A program made the position numbers and the translations under genes. DNA of 42,332 nucleotides from contig DDWT01000023.1 in NCBI GenBank assembly GCA_002347365.1, positions 1 through 42,332 of the forward strand. The letters are read 5' to 3'. The notes under the pieces were generated by a model that was not told the DNA's origin, did not search any database, and was given only the letters and a program-made list of their open reading frames with translations. The DNA comes from Actinobacteria bacterium UBA2279. Its GTDB lineage: Bacteria > Actinomycetota > Coriobacteriia > Anaerosomatales > Anaerosomataceae. This document shows, piece after piece, positions 31,759-40,941 of this stretch (position 1 is the first letter of the stretch; each line of letters begins with the position of its first letter).

Positions 31759-33582
31759 TTGAGTCGTTTCACGCCAGGCGGCATTGCGACCGAGATACGT
31801 CACATGCTGTCGATGTTGTCGCTACGGCGCAGGGAGGTCGTGCTGCTCGTAGTGCTGGCAGTACTCTACGCACTCTTCGAGGGCGTAGGTGTGGGAATGC
31901 TCGCCCCGGTTCTGCAGTTCATCGAGTCCGGCGCCGAGGCGGCGGGCGAGGGCAACGCTGTCTGGCAGGTGCTCTACACCATCACCGATGCGCTGGGCAT
32001 ACCGATCACGCTGTTCACACTGCTGCTCATGGCATTCATACCCGTTCTCGTTCGGCAGGTAGTGTACTTCGGATATGCGTATTACGGTGCGAGGATTCAG
32101 CAAAGAGCGTCCACTCGGCTTCGTGTAGAGGGGTTCTCAGCACTGGTGCACGGCGATCTCGCGCATGTGGTGCGCCAGGGTCACGGCAATCTGGTGAGTT
32201 GCCTCACCACTCAGGTGCAGCGCGGTGGCCAGGCCATCTATCAGTTCGTACAACTGATCTCCCTAGTCGTCCTCATCGGCATGTACATCCTCGTCTTGTT
32301 ATTGCTGCAGCCTGCTCTGACTGCGATCGCGCTCGGGGCGACGTTCGTGATCTCGTTCATGGTCAAGGGCAGCATCAAGCGATCACGGCGTCTCGGTCTT
32401 GAGACTGCCGAGCGCAACAACGAAGCCTACACGGTCATCAGCGAGCGCATCGACGCCGTGAGGCTCATCAAGATGCTTGCGCAGGAAGATGCCGAGACGG
32501 AACGGGTCGGCGGCGTCATGAGACGCCTCGAGGAGGTTCAGGTCAGAATCGCCATCTCCCGGGGCATTATCGAAGTCACGGTCGATCCCGCACAGATGCT
32601 GGCGATCTTTGCCATCGTCTACCTTGGCGTCCAGGTCTTTGATATCAGTCTGGCAAGCCTTGGTGTCTTCCTGTTCATCCTCCTGAGGCTCAATCAGAAG
32701 TCCAAGGAACTGAGCATGGGACGGCAGGTCCTGTCATCCAACCTCGACAGTCTGGAGATGGTGCATGACACCACCCAGCGGGCGGCTGCTTCACGAGTCG
32801 TCAGAAGCGGTTCCAAGCGGTTTGAGGGACTTGCGAGCGGCATCGAATTCAAAGGCGTCAGCTTCTCCTACAACGATGAGGGCGTTGAGGAGCAGGTTCT
32901 GGGTGGAATTGATTTGTTGATTCCGCGAGGACAGCAGATTGCGCTGGTCGGCAAGTCGGGCGCTGGGAAGTCCACACTCGTCGACCTCGTCCCCCGTCTG
33001 CGCGAGGCGAGCGACGGAGAGGTCCTTTTCGATGGGGTTCCGGTTTCTGAGTTCGATCTAGTCAGCTTGCGTCGATCAATCGGCTTCATGACTCAGGACG
33101 CCATGTTGTTCAACGACACCGTTCGATACAACCTGTCCTATGGTCTTGAACGTGTCCCGGATGATGCCGAAATACAGGTGGCGCTCGAGAAGTCTTGGTC
33201 GGCGGATTTCGTCAGCAAGCTCACCAACGGTCTGGAGACCAAGGTCGGCGACCGCGGTGTTCGCCTTTCTGGTGGACAGCGACAACGACTTGCGCTCGCT
33301 CGCGTTTTCCTGCAAGACCCTGACATTCTCATTCTCGATGAGCCGACGAGCGCGCTTGACTCGGAGTCAGAGGAGTACATCCAGCGAGCGCTGGTGCAGT
33401 GGCACGGAGACAAGACCATCATCGTGATCGCCCACCGCCTGTCGACAGTCCAGCGCTCGGACGAGATTGTGGTACTGGACAAGGGCGCCATCGTCGAGCG
33501 AGGAACGCACGATTCCTTGATCGGTTCAGGAGGCATCTACCGGCAACTGTTCGACCTGCAGGTCTACGCGCGGGAGGACTAG
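31759..33582 (+). CDS. ABC exporter, fused membrane and ATPase domains
   Basis: The 607-residue half-transporter has a six-helix exporter domain (about 1-330) and a nucleotide-binding domain. The latter has Walker A GKSGAGKST (398-406), Q-loop FMTQDAMLF, signature LSGGQ (503-507), Walker B ILILDEP, and H-loop IVIAHRLS. It should act as a homodimer. TTG at 31759 has AAGGA about six bases upstream. Within a glycan locus lacking a visible Wzx flippase, it may flip a lipid-linked oligosaccharide, as PglK does, but lipid or other exporters have the same architecture. Confidence 0.9.
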   Translation: MSRFTPGGIATEIRHMLSMLSLRRREVVLLVVLAVLYALFEGVGVGMLAPVLQFIESGAEAAGEGNAVWQVLYTITDALGIPITLFTLLLMAFIPVLVRQVVYFGYAYYGARIQQRASTRLRVEGFSALVHGDLAHVVRQGHGNLVSCLTTQVQRGGQAIYQFVQLISLVVLIGMYILVLLLLQPALTAIALGATFVISFMVKGSIKRSRRLGLETAERNNEAYTVISERIDAVRLIKMLAQEDAETERVGGVMRRLEEVQVRIAISRGIIEVTVDPAQMLAIFAIVYLGVQVFDISLASLGVFLFILLRLNQKSKELSMGRQVLSSNLDSLEMVHDTTQRAAASRVVRSGSKRFEGLASGIEFKGVSFSYNDEGVEEQVLGGIDLLIPRGQQIALVGKSGAGKSTLVDLVPRLREASDGEVLFDGVPVSEFDLVSLRRSIGFMTQDAMLFNDTVRYNLSYGLERVPDDAEIQVALEKSWSADFVSKLTNGLETKVGDRGVRLSGGQRQRLALARVFLQDPDILILDEPTSALDSESEEYIQRALVQWHGDKTIIVIAHRLSTVQRSDEIVVLDKGAIVERGTHDSLIGSGGIYRQLFDLQVYARED

Positions 33583-33585
33583 CGT

Positions 33586-34962
33586 ATGGCCGACGAAAGG
33601 CACTCCGTCCTGCTCGTCACCTACGAGTTTCCTCCTACGGGGGGCGCCGGGGTGCAGCGCCTCGCGAAGTTTGCTCGGTATCTTCCGACGTACGGGTGGG
33701 TTCCCGTTGTTCTTGCCGCGGAGCACGTCCCCGGCCGTGCTGTGGATCCGAGTCTTGCTGATGAGGTCGTCGGCGTCAGGGTCGTGCGGACGCCTGCGCG
33801 GCCGGTGAACGCCTGGATCTCCTCGGCGCTGGGCTTCGCGCGGCGGATGCGGGCAGCGCTCCGTGGCAAGGGGAGAGGGTCCGGCGGAGGCGATTCGACG
33901 ACACTACGACAGGCGAAGGCCATCTCGGCTACGGGACGTGCGGGCAGGACCGAGCGTCTCACGCGGTTCCTCACGATGCCCGATTTTGCCTTCCTGTGGA
34001 TAGGACCGGCGGTGAGGGCCGGTGTTCGACTGGGGCGTGAGGCCGGGGTCGATGCCGTACTCGCCTCGGGCCCACCGTTCTCCGTGCTCATTGCCGGGAA
34101 GCGCATCGCACGTTCGCTCGGAGTGCCATTCGTGGCCGACTTCCGCGACGCGTGGCGGGACAACCCCAGCAACTCCTGGTACCCCACCGGCTGGCATCGT
34201 CGTCGCTCCCACGCGTTGGAGCGCCAAGTCTTGGCGTCCGCCGCCGGAGTCACGTCCGCGCATCCACTGGACGCGGAGATCATCGAAATGGGTGGACCTT
34301 CTCCACGACTGATACCCAACGGATTCGACCGAACGGATCTGCCGGAGTGGTCACCTGTGGTCGTCGGTCCCCTACAGGTCACGTTCATGGGAACCTTCTA
34401 TAGCGTGAACGGCCCGCTGCCAGTCTTCGAGGCCATCAAAGCGATCAAGGATGGCAAGCATGGTGCGCCGCGCGACATCCGTTTGCGTATCGTCGGGAAT
34501 TGGCCGACCTATGTCGATGACCTTGTCGCCGAACTCGGACTCGAAGAGTCGATAGATCTCGTCCCGTATGTCCCACACAGGGAGGCGCTTGCCTTCTTGG
34601 CCGGATCCGATGTTGGGCTGGTCGTATACGCAGACCTCCCGGAGCTGCGGGCATCGACCCCGGCGAAGCTCTATGAGTATCTCGGCATCGGTCTGCCGAT
34701 TCTGTTCGTGGGCCCGCTGGACGGCCAGGCGCCTGATCTCGTACGCAGAGCGCAAGCCGGCCTGGTGGCTGCGTACTCTGATGTGGATGCCATTGCAGCC
34801 GCACTTGTGGATCTCGCCGACCGGAAGGCGTCCGGTACGCTCGGTAGCGCAACGCGGCGGGAGATCGTCGACGCGTATGACCGCAGGACACAGGCAGGCG
34901 CGCTCGGTGCAGTGCTTGACTCTCTGGTCGCTCAGCCAGCTGAGGGAGACGCAGATGCCTAG
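33586..34962 (+). CDS. Glycosyltransferase, GT4-like
   Basis: The 458-residue GT-B protein begins HSVLLVTYEFPPTGGAGVQR, the acceptor-domain start common in GT4 enzymes. A low-complexity basic and Gly-rich linker lies at about 88-125. FVADFRDAWRDNP resembles the DxxDxW acceptor motif, and the C-terminal AKLYEYLGIGLPILFVG is the donor-binding EXnE-like helix. It begins three bases after the ABC exporter stop and overlaps the next gene by eight bases. Donor is unknown. Confidence 0.88.
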   Translation: MADERHSVLLVTYEFPPTGGAGVQRLAKFARYLPTYGWVPVVLAAEHVPGRAVDPSLADEVVGVRVVRTPARPVNAWISSALGFARRMRAALRGKGRGSGGGDSTTLRQAKAISATGRAGRTERLTRFLTMPDFAFLWIGPAVRAGVRLGREAGVDAVLASGPPFSVLIAGKRIARSLGVPFVADFRDAWRDNPSNSWYPTGWHRRRSHALERQVLASAAGVTSAHPLDAEIIEMGGPSPRLIPNGFDRTDLPEWSPVVVGPLQVTFMGTFYSVNGPLPVFEAIKAIKDGKHGAPRDIRLRIVGNWPTYVDDLVAELGLEESIDLVPYVPHREALAFLAGSDVGLVVYADLPELRASTPAKLYEYLGIGLPILFVGPLDGQAPDLVRRAQAGLVAAYSDVDAIAAALVDLADRKASGTLGSATRREIVDAYDRRTQAGALGAVLDSLVAQPAEGDADA

Positions 34963-36079
34963 GTCGTCCAATATGGTCGACAGAGGTGCCGCGAGCGGCG
35001 CCGGTCTCCGCGTGGCAGTTGTCGGCATTACGCCGGACAACGTGCACTTCCTGACCTATGTTCGTTATCTGGCTCGCCGCGGTCATGACGTCACAGTGAT
35101 CACCAACTCGTCCACGGTGGACGCACCAGTAGAGGTGTGCAGCTTCGCACGTGGTGGCGCGATGCTGCGAATCCTACCGCGCGGCCTGCGGGTTCTCCCC
35201 AGATTAGCGCGGATGCGCCGCTGCATTCGGCGTGACTTTGACGTGTTGAACATCCAGCAGATGACGCCCGATGGCGTGTATGCCGCTTTCATGTGGCGCG
35301 GACCGCTCGTGCTTGACTTCTGGGGTTCTGATCTTTATCGGCTCGACCGCAGACCCTGGCTCATACGCAAGCTCATGCCGATGGCCATCCGCCGTGCGAC
35401 GCTGATCCATTCGGTCTCCGAGTCCATGACCCGCGTGCTCCTCGGCCACGGTGCCTCGGCAGATCGCATCGAGACGTTCCAGTACGGCATCGACCTGGAT
35501 GTGTTCGGGCCGGGACCGGTTGAGCGACGTCGGCCGCTCATAGTGTCCTCGCGAGGACTGCAGCCTTTCTATCGTGTCGAGATACTGGTTCGCGCCATGC
35601 CGACGATCCTTGCCCGTCGGCCCGACGCTCGTTTGGAGATTGCAGGTACGGGTGACGCGACTCCGCTTCGCACGGTGGTTGTGGAACTCGGTCTTGAGGG
35701 CTCCGTGATGCTCTGCGGTACTCTAAGCCAGGAAGCGCTCGCGCAACGCCTGCGCGAGGCGCAGGTGTGGGTTTCGCTGCCGCCCTCGGACGGAGCACCC
35801 CTCTCGCTTCTTGAGGCGATGGCATCGGGGGCTGTGCCGGTGGTGGCGGATATTCCTGCAATGCGTGAGTGGCTCTCCGATGCGTCCGGGATTCTCATCG
35901 CTGAAGTGACACCCGAAGATGTCGCCCAGGGAGTGCTTGCGGGGCTTGTGCGGTTTGGCGAGGCTGACCACATGTCGGTCAACCTCGACGCGGTCAGAAC
36001 TCAAGGCGATCAGGCGCAGAACCTGCCACGATGGGAGCGCATGCTCTATCGGGCGGCCGAGACAGGCGGTGTCCGATGA
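34955..36079 (+). CDS. Glycosyltransferase, GT4 family (tandem copy 1)
   Basis: The 374-residue GT-B protein begins near LRVAVVGITPDNVHFLTYV and contains QQMTPDGVYA, FWGSDLYRLDRRPW and the donor site PPSDGAPLSLLEAMASGAVPV. ATG at 34955 has GAGGGAG about six bases upstream and lies inside the end of the previous gene. The product is clearly related to that of the following gene: about 63% identity by eye over two blocks of 49 and 59 residues. The pair probably adds similar sugars in successive steps. Confidence 0.9.
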   Translation: MPRSSNMVDRGAASGAGLRVAVVGITPDNVHFLTYVRYLARRGHDVTVITNSSTVDAPVEVCSFARGGAMLRILPRGLRVLPRLARMRRCIRRDFDVLNIQQMTPDGVYAAFMWRGPLVLDFWGSDLYRLDRRPWLIRKLMPMAIRRATLIHSVSESMTRVLLGHGASADRIETFQYGIDLDVFGPGPVERRRPLIVSSRGLQPFYRVEILVRAMPTILARRPDARLEIAGTGDATPLRTVVVELGLEGSVMLCGTLSQEALAQRLREAQVWVSLPPSDGAPLSLLEAMASGAVPVVADIPAMREWLSDASGILIAEVTPEDVAQGVLAGLVRFGEADHMSVNLDAVRTQGDQAQNLPRWERMLYRAAETGGVR

Positions 36080-37194
36080 GCGAGTCCCTGGCGCCGTTGC
36101 GCGTGGCGGTGGTAGGCATACAGCCGAACAACGCCCACTTTCGTGCATACGTCGGACACCTCCGGTCGAGCGGTCACGACGTCACAGTGATCACGAACAC
36201 GTCCGCGGCAGACACCTCGGTTCATGTGCGCAATTTCGCCCGGCACAGCCGACTGATTCGATTCGTGCCACGATTCGCCCGCGACATAGTTCGGGCATGG
36301 CGGCTGCGCGGCGAACTTGGAGCGGGGCTGTTCGATGTCGTCAGCGTTCAACAGATGACCCCCGATGGCGTCTATGCCACGTTGCTCGCCGGGGCACCCG
36401 TCGTCCCGACCTTTTGGGGGTCCGACCTCCTGCGACTTGAGATTCGCCCCTGGTTCGTACGCAGACTCATGCCGAAAGCCATTCGGCGTGCCGTGCTCGT
36501 GCATGCGACGTGTGAGGAGATCGCCGATATCGCGGTGTCGATGGGTGCTCGTTCCGAGGACGTCGAGACATTCAACTACGGTATCGATCTATCCGTATTC
36601 ACTCCCGACGGCCCGGAGATCCGAGATGCGTATCGGATCATCTGCACCCGAGGCCTGCGTCCCTTCTACCGGCTCGGGGTGATCGTCGAGGCGCTCGCCC
36701 GTGTCATCACCCGCTTCCCCGATGCGAGACTGGTGCTCGCGGGTGACGGCCAACCGGGTGACCTTGAGGCGCTGGAGGCGCTGGCGCTTCGCGAGGGAGT
36801 GAGGGATCATGTCGAGTTCGCCGGACGACTGACCCCCGGTGACATCGCGGCTGAGCTGAGGCGCGCCTCTGTCTGGGTCTCAATCCCGCCGACTGATTCG
36901 TTCGCGCTCTCGTTGCAGGAGGCGATGGCATGCGGAGCGTTCCCCGTTGCCACGGATCTGAGAGCGATGCGGGAGGGGATCGACGAGAGTCGGGGCGTCC
37001 TCCTAGAGCAGGTGGACCCCGACGCGCTGGCCGATGCCGTGTGCGAGGGGTTCGCCCAGTCGGCTGTCGGTACGCACAGGGCCGCGAACCGCGCAGTCGT
37101 GGAGTCGAAATGCGACCGCACCGTGAACCTCGCGAGGTGGGAATCAATGCTGGTTCGGGCCGCCGAAGCAGGTGGACGCGATGGCCGAAGGTAG
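36076..37194 (+). CDS. Glycosyltransferase, GT4 family (tandem copy 2)
   Basis: The 372-residue paralogue of the preceding protein begins LRVAVVGIQPNNAHFRAYV and keeps QQMTPDGVYA, FWGSDLLRLEIRPW and NYGIDLSVF. The donor-site region reads PPTDSFALSLQEAMACGAFPV, with DSFALSLQ where copy 1 has DGAPLSLL, so donor specificity may differ. The ATG overlaps the previous stop (ATGA). The next gene starts 14 bases before its end. Confidence 0.9.
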   Translation: MSESLAPLRVAVVGIQPNNAHFRAYVGHLRSSGHDVTVITNTSAADTSVHVRNFARHSRLIRFVPRFARDIVRAWRLRGELGAGLFDVVSVQQMTPDGVYATLLAGAPVVPTFWGSDLLRLEIRPWFVRRLMPKAIRRAVLVHATCEEIADIAVSMGARSEDVETFNYGIDLSVFTPDGPEIRDAYRIICTRGLRPFYRLGVIVEALARVITRFPDARLVLAGDGQPGDLEALEALALREGVRDHVEFAGRLTPGDIAAELRRASVWVSIPPTDSFALSLQEAMACGAFPVATDLRAMREGIDESRGVLLEQVDPDALADAVCEGFAQSAVGTHRAANRAVVESKCDRTVNLARWESMLVRAAEAGGRDGRR

Positions 37195-38479
37195 GCCACG
37201 CGGCCTCTTGCCGGGCCCCGGGCATGCCGGGATGTCCGGTCCTCTCGGCGTACTGCTCTCACCGCAGACGGGTCTGCTGCTCATGCTTGCAGTCTTGCCG
37301 CTCGATGCGGCGGGACGCATCATCACAGAGCCCGTCACTGTGACCTGGTTCCATGTCGCGCTGCTATTCACACTGGTGACCTGGGCCTTCGCGCAACTGA
37401 CCGGTCGATTCCGGCTGCGGCATCGACTCTCGCCGGTCACCGTTGGCGTAGCGCTGTTGATCGTCTCCGCCCTGTGGTCGCTGCCGGGGTCCCTTGCTTC
37501 CGGAGTCACGGCGATCTCAGCGGTTCGCCTCGCATTCCTCGGACTCTTCTATGCGGCGTTCGTCGCGTTGACACCCGATGGCCGCACGGCCCGGCGTCTG
37601 GTGACCGTTCTGGTCGTCACCGCCGTTCTCTCGGCACTTCTCGCAATCGTGCAGTACGCGGTCCCGGGGTTGGGTATCGGGACCGTGCACGACCAGGTTC
37701 AGATCGGCGCACGCATCTTCAACCGACCCGGAGCCTTCTTCGACGACCCCAACTACCTCGGCACGTTCCTGTCGGTCGCGATCGTCGCAGCGCTGGGCAT
37801 GGCTGTGTACGCCAGGCGTCTGCGCGCAGCAGCGCCTTGGCTGGCAACTGCGGCAGTATGCGCCGCCGGACTTCAGTTGACGTTCTCCCGGTCCGGCTGG
37901 GTGGGTGCGATCCTCGGTGTCGTCGTTTTACTTCTGACTGTGGCCTTCCGCAGCCGGCGCGCCACGCTGGTCGCACTGGTCGCACTGGTCGCGCTCACCG
38001 CCGTGCTCGTCATGAGCGGCACGCTGTTGCGATTTCAGTCGATGACCGATACCGGCAACGATCCCTCGGCAAGCACCCGCTATCTTCAGATCGGCTCGAC
38101 GCTCGACATGATCCGCGACAACTGGCTATTCGGCACCGGTCTTGGAGCTTTTGACCGGGCCTACCCCATGTATCGCAGGTCTGGCTCCGTTGACACGATC
38201 ACCAAGCCGCACGAGTTGCCATTGGCGTTGTGGGCCGAGATGGGTTTGCCTGCGCTCATTGCGGAGCTGACTATCGTCAGCGGTCTGGCCTGGACTCTGT
38301 GGCGCCGACGCAAGCAGCGCTGGAACCAGTACCTCGCGATCGGCGTTGCGGCGTTTCTCGCCGTGCTCGCGCAATCGTTCTTCCAGTACTACCTGTACTT
38401 CGAGTACCTGTGGTTCGGCCTCGCGCTGGCTGTCGCGGCCGCCCGCTTCGAGGAGCCCTCGGCGGAGGATGCGACATGA
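37181..38479 (+). CDS. O-antigen ligase/polymerase-like membrane protein
   Basis: The 432-residue protein has about 11-12 membrane spans and a large extracytoplasmic loop with RIFNRPGAFFDDPNYLGTF, LTFSRSGWVG and GTGLGAFDRAYPMYR, the pattern of the Wzy_C/WaaL family. These enzymes polymerise or transfer lipid-linked glycans. Whether it acts as polymerase or ligase cannot be told. ATG at 37181 is preferred over GTG at 37172 because AGGTGG at 37170-37175 fits it. A 9-base unit is repeated three times at 37967-37993, giving an in-frame LVALVALVA within a membrane helix. Confidence 0.88.
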   Translation: MAEGRPRGLLPGPGHAGMSGPLGVLLSPQTGLLLMLAVLPLDAAGRIITEPVTVTWFHVALLFTLVTWAFAQLTGRFRLRHRLSPVTVGVALLIVSALWSLPGSLASGVTAISAVRLAFLGLFYAAFVALTPDGRTARRLVTVLVVTAVLSALLAIVQYAVPGLGIGTVHDQVQIGARIFNRPGAFFDDPNYLGTFLSVAIVAALGMAVYARRLRAAAPWLATAAVCAAGLQLTFSRSGWVGAILGVVVLLLTVAFRSRRATLVALVALVALTAVLVMSGTLLRFQSMTDTGNDPSASTRYLQIGSTLDMIRDNWLFGTGLGAFDRAYPMYRRSGSVDTITKPHELPLALWAEMGLPALIAELTIVSGLAWTLWRRRKQRWNQYLAIGVAAFLAVLAQSFFQYYLYFEYLWFGLALAVAAARFEEPSAEDAT

Positions 38480-39672
38480 CGTCCGAGAATACACTGGCCG
38501 GCATCACTTTCTCGAAGCAGTTCCCGAGTGCCGTCGAGCCACTGAGGGGCACGTTCGTCGCCGAGCAGGTTCTGGCGACCCGTTCTCGCGTCGAGTGGGC
38601 CGTGATCGCGCCGGTGCCCTGGGTACCGCGCGTTCTGGCGCCGCTGCTGAAGCGCCCCTTCGTGAAGGGCGCCGACACGCTGAAGGGCATTCGCGTGGAG
38701 CGCCCCCGGTACCCGGTGCTTCCGCGAAGGCTTCTCTACACCCGCGTGGCGCCGGCGATGGCGCAGTTCGCGACTCCGGCGTTCCGTCGGGTATCACACG
38801 ATCTGTCCCCGGCGTTCGTGCACGCGCACGGCATCTACCCCAGCGGCTCGGCTGCGCGTCGCCTGTGTGCGACTACCGGCATCCCTCTCGTCATCTCGGT
38901 CCACGGATCGGATCTGTATACCAACTTAAGCGGGACATCGTGGGCAAGTGAGGTGCGCAGGACCCTCTCGGCTGCCGCAGAGATCGTCTGCGTGAGCAAC
39001 GCACTGGCCCGGGATGTCGTGGCCCTGGCCGACGCCGATCCTCGGCGCGTCACGGTCGTGCCCAACACGTTCGACACCACGCGATTCCAGCTGCTCGACC
39101 GCAAGCGTGGCGAGCGTTTGCGTCTGGTGAGTGTGGGTCGTCTGGTTCCCGAGAAAGGTTTCGACCTCCTGATCGAAGGCGTCGCCCGTCTCAGGGAAGC
39201 CGGCGAGGGTGTGTCGCTCTCCCTCATCGGCTCCGGCCCGCAGCATTCGGCACTCCAGCAGCTTGCAGACCGCCTTGGAGTCGCAGCGGATGTCGAGCTG
39301 AAGGGTTCACAGAGCGGCGAAGAGCTGCTGGCGAGTTTCGCAGATGCAGACATCTTCGTATCGTCCTCCAAGCGCGAGGGCTTCGGCGTCGCCATCCTCG
39401 AAGCACTGGCGACCGGTCTGCCCGTCGTCGCCACTCGCGTAGGGGGTCCGGAGGACTTCGTGGGACCCGATGACGGGGTGCTTGTCGCCGGCGATGACGT
39501 CGAGGCTCTTGCCGAGGGGATCTTCGCGCTTGCGAATCGCCTCGACTCGATGGACCCGGCCGCGATCTCGGCGCGCGCTCACCTCGCGTTCAATCCCGAA
39601 GCGATCGCTGTACGACTGTGCGAGGTATACGATCGCGCGGTCGAACGTGCCTCGATCGGAGGCGGGGAGTGA
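38476..39672 (+). CDS. Glycosyltransferase, GT4 family
   Basis: The 398-residue GT-B protein has FVHAHGIYPSGSAARRL and ISVHGSDLYTN in the N-domain, and VVPNTFDTTRF, VSVGRLVPEKGFDLLIEG and SSKREGFGVAILEALATGLPV in the C-domain. The last holds the canonical EGFG and E-x7-E donor-site pattern of GT4 retaining enzymes. The ATG overlaps the ligase stop (ATGA), and its own stop overlaps the next ATG. Sugar specificity is unknown. Confidence 0.92.
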   Translation: MTSENTLAGITFSKQFPSAVEPLRGTFVAEQVLATRSRVEWAVIAPVPWVPRVLAPLLKRPFVKGADTLKGIRVERPRYPVLPRRLLYTRVAPAMAQFATPAFRRVSHDLSPAFVHAHGIYPSGSAARRLCATTGIPLVISVHGSDLYTNLSGTSWASEVRRTLSAAAEIVCVSNALARDVVALADADPRRVTVVPNTFDTTRFQLLDRKRGERLRLVSVGRLVPEKGFDLLIEGVARLREAGEGVSLSLIGSGPQHSALQQLADRLGVAADVELKGSQSGEELLASFADADIFVSSSKREGFGVAILEALATGLPVVATRVGGPEDFVGPDDGVLVAGDDVEALAEGIFALANRLDSMDPAAISARAHLAFNPEAIAVRLCEVYDRAVERASIGGGE

Positions 39673-40817
39673 TGGCTTCCGTTGTCATGCTGGTCACCAA
39701 CGATGCGGCATCCGACCCGCGCGTGAACAAGGAGGCCCGGGCTCTCTCAGAGGCCGGCTACAGCGTCACCGTTCTTGCCTGGGACCGTTCCGGTGAAGCA
39801 TCACGCACGGAACAACGCGAAGGTGTCACATACGAGCGACTCGGCCCGCGAGCTCCCTACGGGGGAGGCCTGCGCAGCTTCGGTTTCTTCAGGAGGTACT
39901 GGCGCACTGCATCCGACAGGATCGCTGAACTCCAGCCCGATGTCGTGCACTGCCATGATCTTGATACCGCACCGGCGGGTCTGCGCGTCTTGCGCTTGCG
40001 CAACACGTGCCGACCCCGGCTCGTGCTCGACATGCATGAGCTGTACCGGGACAGCGGTATGGTCCCTCAGCGCGGCGTCATCGGAAAAGTGGCCAGAGCG
40101 ATCGTTCGCTTTGTGGAACGCAGGGCGTTCGGAGCAGCCAGCTGCATACTCGTAGCGAATCCTGGAACGATCGACTACTACGCCTCTCTCGGTTTCGCCG
40201 ACAAGGTCGTTCTGGTCGAGAACGCGCCCGATGCGAACCTCTTCAGTCCCCACGAGCGTGCCGAGGACGAACCGTTCACGGTTGGCTACTTCGGCCAGAA
40301 ACGGTATCCGGAAGCGTTGAACATGCTCATGGATGTGGTGCAGACCGATACGGGATTGAATGCGATCCTGGCGGGCGGCGGTACGGCCGCAGAGGCGATC
40401 GCCCGGCGTGCCGCCACGATGGAACGAGTAGTCGCCACTGGCCGCTTCGCGTATGAGGAGTTGCCCGGTCTCTACCGTCGCTGTGATGTCGTGTATGCGG
40501 TCTACGACGTCTTGCTTGGCAACGTCCGAACACTCTTCCCGGTCAAGGTGATGGAGGCCATGGCGTGCGGCCTCCCCGTGATCGTTGCTGCCGGGACCTG
40601 GATAGCGGAATACGTCACGGCCAACCGGCTCGGATTCGCCGTTCCTGCCAATGACCCGACCGCTTTGGCCGGAGCACTCCACCAGCTGTCTCAAGATCGG
40701 GCACTTCGCAGGGCGATGGGGGAGCACGGGCGGCGCATCGTTGAGGGTGGATTGAACTGGCAGGGTTCGGTGTCGAAACTTATCGGCGCCTACGCCGTTG
40801 TCCTTCACGAAGCCTAG
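39672..40817 (+). CDS. Glycosyltransferase, GT4-like
   Basis: The 381-residue GT-B protein starts MASVVMLVTNDAASDPRVNK, contains VVHCHDLDTAPAGLR and DMHELYRDSG in the acceptor domain, and FPVKVMEAMACGLPVIV in the donor domain. The DPRV and HCHDLDT stretches are typical of a GT4 subgroup in exopolysaccharide clusters. GGAGG at 39658-39662 precedes it; GTG at 39669 is an alternative start one codon upstream. It is the last gene of the overlapping run, followed by a 124-base gap. Confidence 0.9.
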   Translation: MASVVMLVTNDAASDPRVNKEARALSEAGYSVTVLAWDRSGEASRTEQREGVTYERLGPRAPYGGGLRSFGFFRRYWRTASDRIAELQPDVVHCHDLDTAPAGLRVLRLRNTCRPRLVLDMHELYRDSGMVPQRGVIGKVARAIVRFVERRAFGAASCILVANPGTIDYYASLGFADKVVLVENAPDANLFSPHERAEDEPFTVGYFGQKRYPEALNMLMDVVQTDTGLNAILAGGGTAAEAIARRAATMERVVATGRFAYEELPGLYRRCDVVYAVYDVLLGNVRTLFPVKVMEAMACGLPVIVAAGTWIAEYVTANRLGFAVPANDPTALAGALHQLSQDRALRRAMGEHGRRIVEGGLNWQGSVSKLIGAYAVVLHEA

Positions 40818-40889
40818 GATCCCTGCCGGCATACCTTAGCCGACCGGTCCGACCTGCTTGGTGACGTGATGGTGCCGGTATGGGGCGGG

Positions 40890-40898
40890 TGGTACACT
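40890..40898 (+). promoter_or_regulatory. Extended -10 upstream of the SpoIID-like gene
   Basis: TGG-TACACT is a good extended -10 in the gap before 40942, with no clear -35. It suggests separate transcription of the wall protein gene. Confidence 0.4.
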
Positions 40899-40941
40899 AA
40901 TCGCTTAGGATGGTACGTCGTAGCCCAGACGGAGAGATGCC

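Noticed and set aside
31718..31762. 14-codon frame (MTRPGRASARKESL) ending over the TTG start of the ABC exporter
   Set aside because: It could be a coupled leader peptide, but it has no convincing ribosome-binding site and no run of regulatory codons.
37967..37993. Short tandem repeats as a possible CRISPR or minisatellite array
   Set aside because: There are only three 9-base units without spacers, inside a coding membrane helix.
40818..40941. Possible terminator after the last glycosyltransferase
   Set aside because: Only short palindromes (TGCCGGCA, GACCGGTC) are present, with no usable stem-loop and no U-tract.
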